A stretch of 64,000 nt of DNA from Cryptomeria japonica (taxonomy: Eukaryota; Streptophyta; Pinopsida; Cupressales; Cupressaceae), in contig NC_081414.1 in assembly GCF_030272615.1 (NCBI RefSeq), positions 2,231,501-2,295,500 of the forward strand, written 5' to 3'. The translations under genes were made by a program, and so were the position numbers. The number at the start of each line of letters is the position of its first letter. The first letter of the stretch is position 1. This document shows positions 24,809 to 35,552 of the stretch, piece by piece. The notes below the pieces were generated by a model, which was given only the letters and a program-made list of their open reading frames with translations, ran no database searches and was not told where the DNA came from.

Positions 24809-27800
24809 ATGGTTACTAATGCAGAGCTGACTAGAGAAGTGGAAGAACAGAAGGAGAAAATTAGACTCCTTGAAGCAGCTATGAGTGAGATAAGGGATAA
24901 ACTGTAGGAAGTGGTGGATCAAAGGACACATGAACCTTGGGATGAAGACACCAAGGGTAAAGGAAAGAAGACTATAGACATAGATGATATAATCCTTGAA
25001 CCAGATCCCTTGTTCAATGATGAACCTTTTATGAAGGCTATTAAGGCTTTGAACACTAAAGCTTTTGAAGGATTACCACATTTCAGTGGAAGAATGGACA
25101 TAGACATTGTTATGGAGTGGATTGAGGGCATGGAAAACCACTTTGAGTGTGAGAGAGTGATAGAGGCTCAGAAGGTTAAAGTTTCCAAATCATGATTAAG
25201 GGGAGCAGCTTTAACATGGTGGAAGTACCTGCAAGAAGAAAGAGTTAGTATGGGAAAGCTACCAATTGCAAATTGGAAAGCTATGGTGACTAAGATCAAG
25301 GAGAACTACTTACCAGAGGATTATGAAGTCCAACTTCATAAGAAGATACAAGGATTGAAGTAGAAGGATCCTGATGTAACCTCCTACACCGAAGAGTTTC
25401 AAAAACTATGTCTTAGATCTAAGGTCCAAGAAGATGAATCTATTAAGGTGGCTAGGTATCTAAGCGACCTAAAGTGGAACATTCAAGAGCAGATAAGCCT
25501 ATGGACTCCTACTACTATTCAGAAGTGTCATCAACTTGTTATCAAGGTAGAAGAGAGGAACAAAAGGAAAGGAGACTCCAATAATAGGGGTAGAGGCAGA
25601 GGTAGAGACCAAGTGAATCACCAAGGTGGTTACCAAAACAAAACAAATGATCAGAGGAACCAAGGAGAAGCCAAGTTGACTAAGCATGGTAGTGAAACCA
25701 ATCTCAAAGGAGGACATTCTAGAGGAAGAGGTGCACAAGGTGGTCCAAATAGGGGTAGAGGTAATGGCATAGGTAACTCCTATTTTGCAACTATGAAGTG
25801 TTACAATTGTGGTCAATTGGGACACCCGACATATAGATGCCTTGACAAACCTGCATCATCAAATAGTGGAAAGAGGGTTGCTTATGCACAAGAAGACTCT
25901 TCAAGCAGAAAGACACCAGATGTGGACCAGATTGAATCAGAAGTTGGTGAGAATCTGATGTTCAATAGGATTTCTATCAGACAGTCAGTTATGGAGGAAC
26001 CCAAACATAGGAGAGCATTGTTTAGGGTGAGATGTAAAGTTCTTGGTAAAGTGTACAAGGTGATAGTTGATACAAGCTCAATTGACAATATCATATCAGA
26101 AGAGGTAGCTAGGAAGTTGAAACTCACAAGAATACCCCACACCAATCCTTACAAGGTGACTTGCTTAAACAAAGGACAGAGTGTGCTAGTCAATGAATAG
26201 ACTTGGGTAGAGTTTTCTATTGGAGGATACAAAGATAAGATCCATTGTGATGTGTTACCTATGGATGCATGTCACTTATTGCTAGGAAGACCCTAGTAAT
26301 TTGATAGGAAGGTGATCTATAATGGAGAGGAGAACTCCATATCATTCAAGAAGGATAGCAAGACCTTCAAGATTCAGTCTTTCATAGAGGATGAAGAGGG
26401 CACTTCAAAAACACCTAGTGTTTTAATGACTACTGGTAAAGAGTTCTTAAATTTGCTACATGAGGAGGAGATAGTGAAGTGTGCCATCTTTGTGAAACCA
26501 AAGGAGGTAGTAGACAAGTTGTAGGAAGAAATACCCAAGGAGGTGAAGCACATGTTGCAAGAGTATAAGGACATAGTGAGTGATGGAGCACCTGCAACAC
26601 TCCCACCAAGAAGGTCTATAAGCCATCAGATAGACTTTGTTCCTAGGGCATCCTTACCTAACAAGGCTGCATATAAGCTCACACCTAATCAGAATAAGGA
26701 AGTACCAAGGCAAGTGCAGGAGTTAATGGAACAAGGATTGATTAAGAAGAGCATCAGCCCATGTGCAGTCCTGGTAGTGCTAGCATCAAAAAAAGGAGTT
26801 AAGTGGAGACTTTGCACTGACTCCAGAGCAATCAATAGGATCACCATAAGGTATAGGTTTCCTATTCCTAGAATAGAGGATCTAATGGACTATTTAGGAG
26901 GGGCTATGCATTTTACCAAGCTAGACCTTAAAAGTGGTTATCACCAGATAAGAATTAAGGAGGGTGATGAGTGGAAGACTGCTTTTAAAACCATAGAAGG
27001 CTTGTATGAGTGGCTTCTGATGCCATTTGGGCTACTAATTCTCCAAGCACCTTCATGAGGTTGATGAATGAGGTGTTGAAGGATTTCATAGGTAGATTTG
27101 TGGTAGTGTACTTAGATGACATTCTCATCTATAGCAGAACCAAAGAGGAGCATCTTGAGCATTTGAGGTTAGTTTTAGAGAGGTTGCATGAGGAGAAGTT
27201 ATCCATCAACTTTGAGAAGTGTGACTTCTTGAAGAAAGAGCTAGTTTACCTAGGATTTGTGGTGTCTAAAGGAACCTTGAAGATGGATCCAAGCAAAGTG
27301 GAGGCAATCTTGAATTGGCCTGCACCTAAAATAGGGACTGAGGTAAGGAGTTTCCATGGATTATCTCAATTCTATAGGAAATTTGTGAGGAATTTCAGTG
27401 GTATATGTGCACCAGTCCTTGACACCATTAAAGGAGGTCTTAAAACTAAGTTTGAATGGACTGAGAAGGCAGACAAAGCATTTCAATTGTTGAAACAAGA
27501 AGTAGCCACAAAACCTATCCTTCTCCTACCTACGTTTGATAAGCTATTCACTTTGGAGTGTGATGCAAATCGAATTGTGGTAGGTGGTGTGTTGAGTCAA
27601 GAGGAAAGACTTGTGGCATTTTTCAATGAGAAGATTAATGAAGCAAATAAGAAGTACTCAGCTTATGACCTAGAGTTGTATGCATTAGTGCAGTCTTTAA
27701 AGAAATGGAGGCATTACCTACTCCCAAAAGAATTTGTAGTGTTCACAGACAACCAGGAATTGAGTTACATAAACACTCAAGAGAAGCTAAGCAACAGGCA

Positions 27801-29406
27801 TCTGAAATGGATGGAATACCTCCAATCCTTCACCTTCACCATCAAGCATAAGAAGGGGCAACTTAATAAGGTGGCAGATGCATTAAGCAGGAAATTGTTG
27901 ACTGTTCAAGAACTACAGTTGCAGAGCATAGGAATAGAAGGTTTCAAGGACCTCTATGAAGGAGATGAAGACTTCTCAACAACTTACAAGGTTTGCAAAT
28001 AGTTTTAGAACCATTTCCATGGTGAGTATGCAGATTACACTCTTCAAAATGGTCTCTTGTTCAAGGGTAACCAGTTGTGTGCACCTAGAGGATCTATGAG
28101 GGAGAACCTCATCCAAGAGAAACATAATGGTAGTATGAGTGGACACTTTGGGATTAATAAGACCTTAGACTTGGTATAGAGGTACTACCATTGGCTAAAG
28201 TTTCCAAGGGATGTGAAAAGATATGTAGAACAGTGTGGTGTATGCCAAAGTGCCAAAGGTGGATCAAGCAATGTCGATTTATATCTACCATTACCAGTCC
28301 CTAACAGACCTTGGGAATGTATAAGCATGGACTTTGTAGTAGGACTTCCCAAGACAAGAACAAGTATGGACAACATCTATGTGGTAGTAGATAGATTTTC
28401 CAAGATGAGTCATTTTATCCCATGTAAGACTACACATGATGCAAGCTATGCTGCACATCTCTTCTTCAAAGAGATTGTTAGGATTCATGGACTCCCTTTA
28501 AGCATTATTTCAGATATGGACAACAAGTTCATGGGTCATTTTTGGCAAACATTATGGAGGAGACTAGGAAATAACTTGTCATTTAGCTCAGCTTACCATC
28601 CACAAACAGATGGTCAGACTGAAGTCATCAATAGGGTGTTAGGTAACTTGTTGAGGTGTTTAACTAAGGAGTATGGTCAGACATGGGACCTAATCATTTC
28701 TCAAGCAGAGTATACATATAATGACAGTGTGAATAGAACCACTGGTAGATGTCCTTTTGAGGTTGTCTATGGCAGACATCCAAGAGGAGTATGTGAGTTG
28801 AGAGACCTTGGTAGTTTGGAAATGAAGAGTGGGCAAGAAGAAGACTTCACTCAAACCATCAAGGAAGTTCAAGAGCAGGTTAAGAAGGCCATCCTTGAAT
28901 CCACTCAAAAATTGAAAGCCAAAGTGGATGAGAAAAGGAGAGAAGTTCAGTTCAAGGTGGGTGACTATGTGATGGTCCATTTGAGCAAAGCTAGGATGCA
29001 AGGAGGTAAGCCTACCAAACACCAGATGAGAAGGGTAGGACCCTGTAGAATCCTGTCGCAATATGGTAAGAATGCCTACAAAGTTGACCTACCTCCAGAT
29101 TTAGCTATGTCACCAATCTTTAATGTAGCTAACCTGATCATGTATAAGGGTGAGATAGCAAGGCAAACTGAGAACCAAGCCAAGGTATTGCAGGACCTTG
29201 ATGTTAATGTCTTACCACAGGTGAAGAAGCCTATAGCAGAGGAGATCTTGGAATCAAGAGTGAAGAAATTCACTAGACACTAGGTCTATATGGAACACTT
29301 TGTGAAATGGGCAGATCAACCAGTATCTGAAGCTACATGGGTGGAGGAGAGTAGGTTCAAGACACTTGGAATAGACCCGGCTCTCATCTCTTCTTCTTTT
29401 TCTTAA
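24809..29406 (+). pseudogene. Chromovirus gag-pol, copy B, broken
   Basis: Collinear with copy A at 6282 bp distance, with the same domain order and start. Stops shared with A: TAG 24905, 25361, 26198 and 28177, plus the one-base deletion in RT near 27030. Stops private to B: TGA 25193, TAG 26294 with TAA 26297 in the protease region, TAG 26522, 28000, 28006 and 29281. Positions where A has stops near 18836, 19238, 19565, 21640 and 21790 are sense codons in B. Amino-acid differences are scattered through integrase (for example GIPKTKIG in A, GLPKTRTS in B). The zinc knuckle and RT YLDD are intact. Confidence 0.9.
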
Positions 29407-29426
29407 TTGTGTGTAGAGGGGTAGTA

Positions 29427-31140
29427 TGGTGTAGGAGCACCCTTTCAAGCTCTCCCTCCTTCTTTTTTTGTTGGTGTTATGCTTCTAATGAAGCCATTGT
29501 ACATAAAATAATGAGCCATGTGCTCATAGGTCCTAGTTAGGGTCCTAGCGGAGATCTTAGGGGTCATAAGTCAAGATTGTGATTTTCTTAAAAATGGAGG
29601 GTATGTCTATCTTTGAAGTGTTTAGGGGTCCTTTATAACATGGCTGTGTCCTTAGGTTGGCCCAATGTGGGTCTAGGCGTCATAAAAATCAACATTGGGA
29701 AAGTTGCTCAAAAGTTGCAAAAGTTGCATGACAACTTTTAAAAGTTGTCATGCAACTTTTCCACCATGATGTCAAATTCTTTAGATTAGCATGGGAAACC
29801 CTAGTATGGGAACACATATTGAGTTATAGGTAGTATAGGTATTTGCAAACCCTAAATTAATGGGTTGGATGTCAGACACTATACGACCTAAGCAAAAAGA
29901 CTAGTCTGAGACTGTGAAACTGTTACTAGTCAGTTTGAATGAAGCAACCAAGTTAATGGATTGAGAATTGTCCAAAACCATGTGGAATGTTTTTGATGGT
30001 GTAAACACTTTCATTTCAAGAAATTAGTTTAGGTTTTTATTTGTAGATTGAGTGTGTTTGTAAATAGTCTGTAAATTGTCTTCTTACTGTCCAGTTTTGG
30101 ACAGGATTTTGTAAATGGCTGCATAACTCCATTCCCCATTGTGGAACCACCATGAAACCATGGGGAATGAGAGTGTAGACCTTGTACCATACTGAAAAAC
30201 AAGCAGGGCCCTTAAAAATGTAGGAATGCCAAGCAAAGACCCACTCCTAGGTGAGACTGGACAGTGCCCGGTTAGGAGAGGTCAAATTGCAGAGGTCTTG
30301 GAGAGCAAGGTTGGTTAGTGGAGAGTGCATCCTTTGGAGGGGGAGCAGAGGAGTGAGTGAAGAATCATTGGTGTAAATGAGGAGCCTCCACCAATCCAAA
30401 CAAGGTGGCTAAAACTCAAAACACTCACTGTGACCCAGGCAGACCCTAAAAACCCTCACAAAACCCTTAAAAACCCCAAAATTTGCCCTAGGCACTGTAC
30501 GACCACTTAGAGGCCCAAAACCTAGAAAATACTTGAGCCCTTGCCAATTGAATGGTAGTCCATTTTAGGAGTTAGGGTTGTTTGTGCATCGTTTGTGAGA
30601 GAAAGCCCTAAAGGATCGGGTAGGAGCCCTTTAATGGTCCTAATCCTTGTAGCCCTGTTTTGTAAGCAAAAACACAAAATAGTGAAATCAGTAGAAAGAA
30701 TGAAGGTAGCAACTTCTTGGGGGCACATGGAGGGATGTAAAACATGGTTTAATACCTAATTTAACCTTGCTAAGACCTTGGAAGGCGTGGAACAAGATTA
30801 GCCCTTATTAGCCATAGTAAGGGGTTTTGAGTCTCATGAGTAGGTGAGACCTTAGGAGCAGCATAGCAACTCATTGGTGGGTGGATTGGGAAAGGTATAA
30901 AAGTTGTCCAACTCTACCAAATTGAAATCCATAATTGCATCAAATCAAATTTGGAAAGAACATAAAATTCAAAGATTGCATTCCTAGACAAGATGCAACT
31001 AGCCAGATTTAGTAAGATCTTCCCATTTGCCAAGGGATTCCTCAAGAAAAGGAAGTCCTAGAGACCCTAGGGTGTGAGGAGAACACCAAGAGATCCAAGA
31101 GCATAGACTAGGCTAGTCTATCCCATACCCCATCCCATCA
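29427..31140 (+). repeat. LTR 3 of the tandem chromovirus, with an insertion
   Basis: 1714 bp; longer than LTRs 1 and 2 because of about 136 extra bases at 30897-31032. It also lacks a short duplication near its end that LTRs 1 and 2 have (AAGGAAAGGATCC). The 42-bp palindrome is perfect here (29719-29760) and is preceded by one extra partial repeat of its arm. It ends CATCCCATCA at 31140, followed by TSD CTTGT. Confidence 0.88.
30897..31032. other. Extra 136 bp in LTR 3
   Basis: Absent from LTRs 1 and 2, where the flanking sequence is nearly continuous. AT-rich, no terminal inverted repeats, TSD or coding sequence that I can see. It replaces about three bases. Origin unknown. Confidence 0.7.
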
Positions 31141-32599
31141 CTTGTGAAGGGGTACCCCCAGTCCCTCTACCTGTCCTTGGTGCTGGTGGAGGTAGCACAT
31201 CAGTCCTCCTCCTCTGGGCTAGCCATCTCACCTCATTGATCCCTCCCACTACTGCTATCACCTCTCCCACCATCCCCTCACCCCCTGCTCCAATCGGAAA
31301 ACCTCCTCTACCTCTATCCATCACGGCTCGTCGAACTACTCTCTCCACTCTATCACCCCTATCTCTACCTCTATCTCCTCTCCTACCCTAGCCTCCTCCA
31401 CCTCCTCCCTCATCCCCATCTCCCCCTCCCTCATCTTCATCATCATCAAAAGCAGGCCACATCTCCACTAGATCCGATATCCTCGCTATGACACGAGCTG
31501 CAAACAGTCTAGCAAACTCATCTGTCATCCCAACATCCAAAATCTCTGGGGCATAATCCCATATGTGGCCCGCTAGCTACACAAACTCCTCCATGACCAC
31601 CAAACTATCAATACTCAGACCCTAATTTGGTATGTCCTGCCTCCGGCGCGCATACAAATAGGTCCCCTATGGTATCCCCTATTGCCGACCAAACTGCTGC
31701 AAAACTCTCGTAACCAAAAATCTCTCAATCACAAAAGGGGTCCTCCCTATCAAAAATCAGGTCATAAAGACATATGGCATCTCCAGCCCATCCTCAACCC
31801 AAACCTCGCAACCTGTATACGGTCACCATATGACTGCATCAATATCATCCAATACCCTCCTCCAATGCTCCAGTTTGCCCAGCTTCCACTAGACAACTAA
31901 CCCCCTATATCCATATGCATAGGCACGTCCAGCTGACCTAATTTTTTCCACCAGTGGCCTAGCTACAGGAATGTGCTCCTAGAACCATACCTATAGAAGT
32001 GTAACGCCAGCTGACAAACTGCCGCAACCCAGGTATACTACCTCGTGCAAGTTCATGTACAAATGGGCTAGCATAGCTAATCCCCATGCGAACCTGCAGC
32101 CCTATGTAACCATCTCCTCTAGTACCAGTCCCCATCCCACTGACAATCCCTTTGACCTATGGTCGGGACATAGAAAATGACCTACAAAACTTGCCAGTAC
32201 AGATGGAAGAGGTGCATAGTCCAAATCGAGAAACTCCTACCATGGAATCTCATATCCGCACACTGTATCATCGTGAAAAATCCGATGAAGTGCCTCTATC
32301 CCACCCTCCTCTGACTGCTCATAAGGTAGTAGTGCCCCTACTACAGGTATGCATAGGATCCGGTAGCAATCCTCAGGGGTCACTGTCATCTCCCCTATGG
32401 AAAAATGGAAGGTGTTCGTATCACTGTGACATCTCTCTGCAAGCGTTGTAAGTAAACCTCGGTTCACAGTAAATCAAGGCATATCCAATAGGGAAGATAG
32501 GCCGCATCTCTCAATAATGTCCAGATCAGCCTATGCCAACCGTGGTATCAATGCCCATGGTCTCGGGAGTCGCTTGCGCGATTGAACCACTCCTAATCA
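31141..32599 (-). pseudogene. Antisense PMD gene of Tat1, exon 2 (N-terminal and central part)
   Basis: A single minus-strand frame with no frameshift. Starting from a likely splice acceptor it encodes a plant mobile domain (aminotransferase-like PMD, Pfam family of MAIN/MAIL1 and transposon-borne relatives): LLTTLAERCHSDTNTFHFSI then GEMTVTPEDCYRIL (32460-32350), LGCGSLSAGVTLL (about 32010), EHIPVARP, IWRPYTG with a stop inside, and VTRVLQQFGRQ (about 31690), typical of PMD C-termini. An acidic/Gly-rich linker and a basic segment follow (31430-31150). PMD proteins of plants act in the nucleus in silencing and genome stability. Stops: TAG 32531, 32237, 32102, 31991, 31979, 31889, 31679, 31667, 31622, 31577 and 31388; TGA 32474, 31823 and 31757; no TAA. 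Confidence 0.8.
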
Positions 32600-33621
32600 C
32601 TCTTGTCAAACAACAAAACAATTTCAATATCAGTTCCTCATCAAAACATAGATATCAAAATCAAAATCACATCATATCTATCCATATCAACTTGTAACAC
32701 AACTCAAGTTTTCAAAAACCATATCAAACTTGTAACACAACTCAAGTCCCCATTTCACATCAACTTGTAACACAACTCAAGTTTCCAACCCATATCAACT
32801 TATAAAACAACTCAAGTTCCACAATCATATCAGCTTGTAACATAAATTAGGCTCCACATATATTAACTTGAAACAATGCACATCAAATCAAGTTTATACC
32901 AAATCCACATCGATATCTATGAATAACTTGAAAAATCATAAATCAAACCAAGTTATATCGACACTTATATTGGACAAACAATCAAAACCATGACAACAAA
33001 CACAGAAATGAAACATTTTACACCTATCCGAGCAAAACTGACCTTATCCTATCAATTTTCCTCACTCACAAAACATCCTATCTCGCAAAACTGATAGCAT
33101 GCGCTAACTAAATTTGGCTACACGCTAGATTGACTCGATGTGCTATCCTATCTTCCCCATGTGCTAGATTAACTCTATGCACTACATATTTCTTCCAATG
33201 TTCTCTCTAAGCTGCCCTAAGCGCTAAAACCTGACTTATGCGCTAACCTATCCTGTGGCTGCGCTACCTATCTAACCCTATGCACTAGGTCTAACCTACA
33301 TGCTAATTACCCCTACCCATGCGACTTCTTGTCTACCTAATGCACTAGGTTTACCTGATGTGCTACCTATTTCACTTTCTACGCTACCTTGTGTCCCTAA
33401 TGCACTAATGTGCATGTATGCACTAACCTAGCAAACCTATGCGCTACCCTACATTTTTCGGACGCAACCTAAATCAACAACCTTATGCGCTATGAAATTT
33501 TTCGTATGCGCTGACCGATGACCTAGATGCGCTAAAACATTAAACCCGCGTGCAAAATTCCAAAAAAGTACCCAAAATGACAAAATAAAAAATCAAAAAG
33601 GGGTCAAAAAGGTTGACTTAC
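32600..33621 (-). other. Likely intron of the antisense PMD gene
   Basis: On the minus strand the donor reads CCACCA|GTAAGTC (GT at 33621-33620). The acceptor side is a T-rich tract, TTGTTTTGTTGTTTGACAAG, followed by AG at 32601-32600. This splice keeps exon 1 in phase with the PMD frame, although the first codon after it is TGA. A second possible acceptor (GATTAG) lies nine bases on. The 1022-base span contains no open PMD frame and holds motif cluster 3. Confidence 0.55.
33095..33535 (-). repeat. TAGCGCAT motif cluster 3 (antisense intron)
   Basis: About twenty copies of ATGCGCTA on the plus strand, which is TAGCGCAT on the minus strand, with variants TAGTGCAT, TAGCACAT and TAGCGCAG, spaced 15-35 bases. 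It is the same octamer as in the sense leader but in inverted orientation with respect to Tat1. Confidence 0.82.
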
Positions 33622-33696
33622 TGGTGGTCCATACGTAGCAGGCCTCTGATACCTCTAAACGCACTCGAATCGATGCGTAGAATATGGAATAGGCAT
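33622..33696 (-). pseudogene. Antisense PMD gene, candidate exon 1
   Basis: Starts with the ATG at 33694-33696 (MPIPYSTHRFECV), has a TAG at 33655-33657, and continues in frame to RYQRPATYGPP before the donor site. It lies about 75 bases downstream of a TATA box on the same strand. Start choice rests on being the first ATG after the TATA box and on phase with exon 2. Confidence 0.5.
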
Positions 33697-33767
33697 TTTG
33701 TCTTCTCTCCAAATGTCTCTTTCTCTAAAGTCAACAAGCACAAATGAGACAAAACAATCTACTTTTC

Positions 33768-33777
33768 CCCTTTTATA
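33768..33777 (-). promoter_or_regulatory. TATA box of the antisense PMD gene
   Basis: Minus strand CTATAAAAGG in a TCCCTATAAAAGGGG context, a strong plant TATA match. Transcription would begin near 33740, giving a short leader before the ATG at 33696. It lies 330 bp inside the 3' LTR of Tat1, so it is not the LTR promoter. Confidence 0.6.
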
Positions 33778-34092
33778 GGGAGAAATAAAATTAGGGTTAG
33801 GGGATTGAGCATGTAATTCGCTCGTGGTCTTCCTCATACCCTCGCACACATCAATTATCAGGAGATGAATCAATTCAAGCATTCCATAGCCAAAATTTTG
33901 CAAAGCAAACACAATTATCAAATCACATCAAATTTTTCCAAATTTTTTATTCATCTCCGGAGGGGGCATTATCAACAACAATTATCAAAACTAGGGCATG
34001 ACATATCTCAAAACAACATAAAAATTTTATTTGATCATAAATCACGATAACACATCATTTTCTTTGAATTAACATGTGCACACACGTGACTT
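33778..34092. other. Spacer between antisense promoter and Tat1 polypurine tract
   Basis: About 315 bases that would hold upstream promoter sequence of the antisense gene. No gene or repeat recognised; open frames here are short and without motif. Confidence 0.5.
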
Positions 34093-34107
34093 CAAAGAGG
34101 GGCAAAA
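34093..34107 (+). other. Polypurine tract of Tat1
   Basis: CAAAGAGGGGCAAAA directly before TGTAGATG, the primer for plus-strand DNA synthesis. It fixes the 3' LTR start. Confidence 0.85.
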
Positions 34108-35552
34108 TGTAGATGTATAAAAATGACCATATTCCTAAATGAATATTTTATGTTCATTTCTCTATTTAATTAAATCCAAATTAATTAAATCACCCACATT
34201 CCTCTATTTAAATTAAGTAAATTACTCAATTTATTTAAATTAAATTCACTAGGCCTCTTTTGACATTTAATGAATAAATCCTTTTATTCAATTAAATCCT
34301 TTCTATCCACTTTTAATTAAATTCAAATTTAATTAAATAGTTTACCCTAAATTGAATAAATCTAATTTATTTGATTTCCCCAAATTGCAACCAAATTGAA
34401 TTAAATTCATTTTATTCAACTAAATCCTATTATCCCTTCATCCACTTGCAAAATCCTACATCTCCCACTTGCTTCCTAAACCCTATTCCTAACCCCTTCT
34501 AGACTCTTCTAATCACTTCTAAATTAACTTAACCCATTTCCTAAACATTTTCACATCCCTAAACAAAGTCACTTCTCAAACCCTCAAAGTCTTTCAAAAC
34601 CCTTAAAGGCTTCAACCACTTAACTTTGAAAGTCTCCCAAACCATTAATGGTTAACTCAACCCTCTAGCATGATTAAAGAATTTCCCTAAACGCAACCTC
34701 CATGTAACCCAAGGGTCTCATCAAGCATTTATTGCTTTGACCATGGTTATCCTTAATCTTTTGCACAAGAGTTTATCCTTTGGGTAAAACCTTTATCCAA
34801 TGGGTAATCCTAACTTAACCATAACCCTTACCCCCTAAGATAACCATGAGGTCTTCTCAAGCATTTAATGCTTCCTACCTCTCTTCTCAACCCAGTCTTA
34901 TGTTGACATTTGTCACCATTTCATTGGTGACAATTGCAAACATGGATTCCCAACTTTCAAACTCAACCCTTGATTAAATCTTTCAATCCTGGCCATCCAT
35001 TACGCTATTTTTGCTATAAATAGAGCTCTCATTCCTCCATTTTCATGATTCAAGTCTTTAGCATCACACTTATACTCAAATCCATGCAAGTTTTAATATC
35101 TCATTTATTCTCATCATTTAGCCTCTCTTTTAAATAGGAATTAATCTAAATATGCATGTTTAGAGTATTTTCCTTATCATTTAGCTTAATCATAGACTAA
35201 TATAGCATGCTAGGATAGTCTTGTCACTAATCTTGTCATCTTATAACTAGTTTATTGCATTTATAGGATCATGTATAACTTAGGATGCATTTCATCTTAA
35301 AATCAACCAAAGCATCCCTCGTTCTTGCATTTGTCATCCAGCCTAAACCACTTTGCTCAGTGATATGAGAGCAAAGACATTGGTTTGAGGGACCTTGTGA
35401 GATAGAGAACCATGGAACCAACCTTGGGAAGCTGAGCCATACTTCATGACTCCATAGCTTGCACCAAGAATTCCTTTTGGTGTGTGAGCAAAGCCTCTTT
35501 GAGCTTCGTTTTCCACATGTTGAGTTCTATTGACTCGCTTTTCCTGCATACA
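34108..35552 (+). repeat. 3' LTR of Tat1
   Basis: 1445 bp from TGTAGATGTATAAAAATG to TTCCTGCATACA. Its last 139 bases match the 5' LTR remnant at 4521-4659. The first third is very AT-rich, with recurring AATTAAAT text. A TATA box lies at 35014-35023. The next bases (AGTTC) belong to Tat2. Confidence 0.88.
35014..35023 (+). promoter_or_regulatory. TATA box in Tat1 3' LTR
   Basis: CTATAAATAG in TTGCTATAAATAGAGCTC, a strong plant TATA element; it would set the U3/R border about 30 bases downstream. Confidence 0.65.

Larger units (their letters stand above)
16864..31140 (+). mobile_element. Tandem Galadriel-like chromovirus: LTR-int-LTR-int-LTR
   Basis: Three LTRs (16864-18447, 23145-24729, 29427-31140) alternate with two internal regions (A 18448-23144, B 24730-29426), all plus strand. 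One near-perfect TSD flanks the whole array: CCTGT at 16859-16863 and CTTGT at 31141-31145. The array lies in the antisense PMD gene of Tat1 and interrupts it in frame. A and B share four premature stops and one frameshift. Unequal crossing-over between the two LTRs of a single, already broken insertion gives this exact structure. RT and integrase text, iMet-type PBS and the C-terminal chromodomain-like segment suggest the Galadriel clade; the clade name is by eye. Confidence 0.88.
4521..35552 (+). mobile_element. Tat1: Tat-lineage Ty3/gypsy element with antisense PMD gene (interrupted)
   Basis: Plus-strand element: 5' LTR remnant 4521-4659, PBS from 4664, leader to 7751, gag-protease-G-patch 7752-11222, RT, RNase H, second RNase H and integrase 11223-15178, antisense PMD gene 33777 down to 16371, polypurine tract 34093-34107, 3' LTR 34108-35552. 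The second, archaeal-type RNase H after the normal one is a known mark of the Tat lineage, and some Tat elements (such as Grande) are known to carry an antisense ORF in the 3' part. It is interrupted by a tandem chromovirus at 16864-31140. It lies inside the RT gene of Tat2, in opposite orientation; the right flank starts AGTTC at 35553. The left flank and about 1.3 kb of the 5' LTR are lost at the 4520 junction, so no TSD can be read. Confidence 0.88.

Noticed and set aside
31141-32599. PMD sequence as a captured host gene fragment or independent host gene
   Set aside because: It lies between integrase and the polypurine tract of Tat1, its C-terminal part is at 16371-16858, and it has a position known for antisense ORFs of Tat elements. 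Host origin in the distant past remains possible.
16371-32599. In-frame TAG/TGA as recoded or edited codons
   Set aside because: No nuclear recoding of this kind is known in plants, and the same stop bias occurs in every dead element of the window, so deamination is the simpler reading.
33655-33921. 88-codon minus-strand frame as a separate gene
   Set aside because: Most of it lies upstream of the TATA box; only its last part is read here as exon 1 of the PMD gene.
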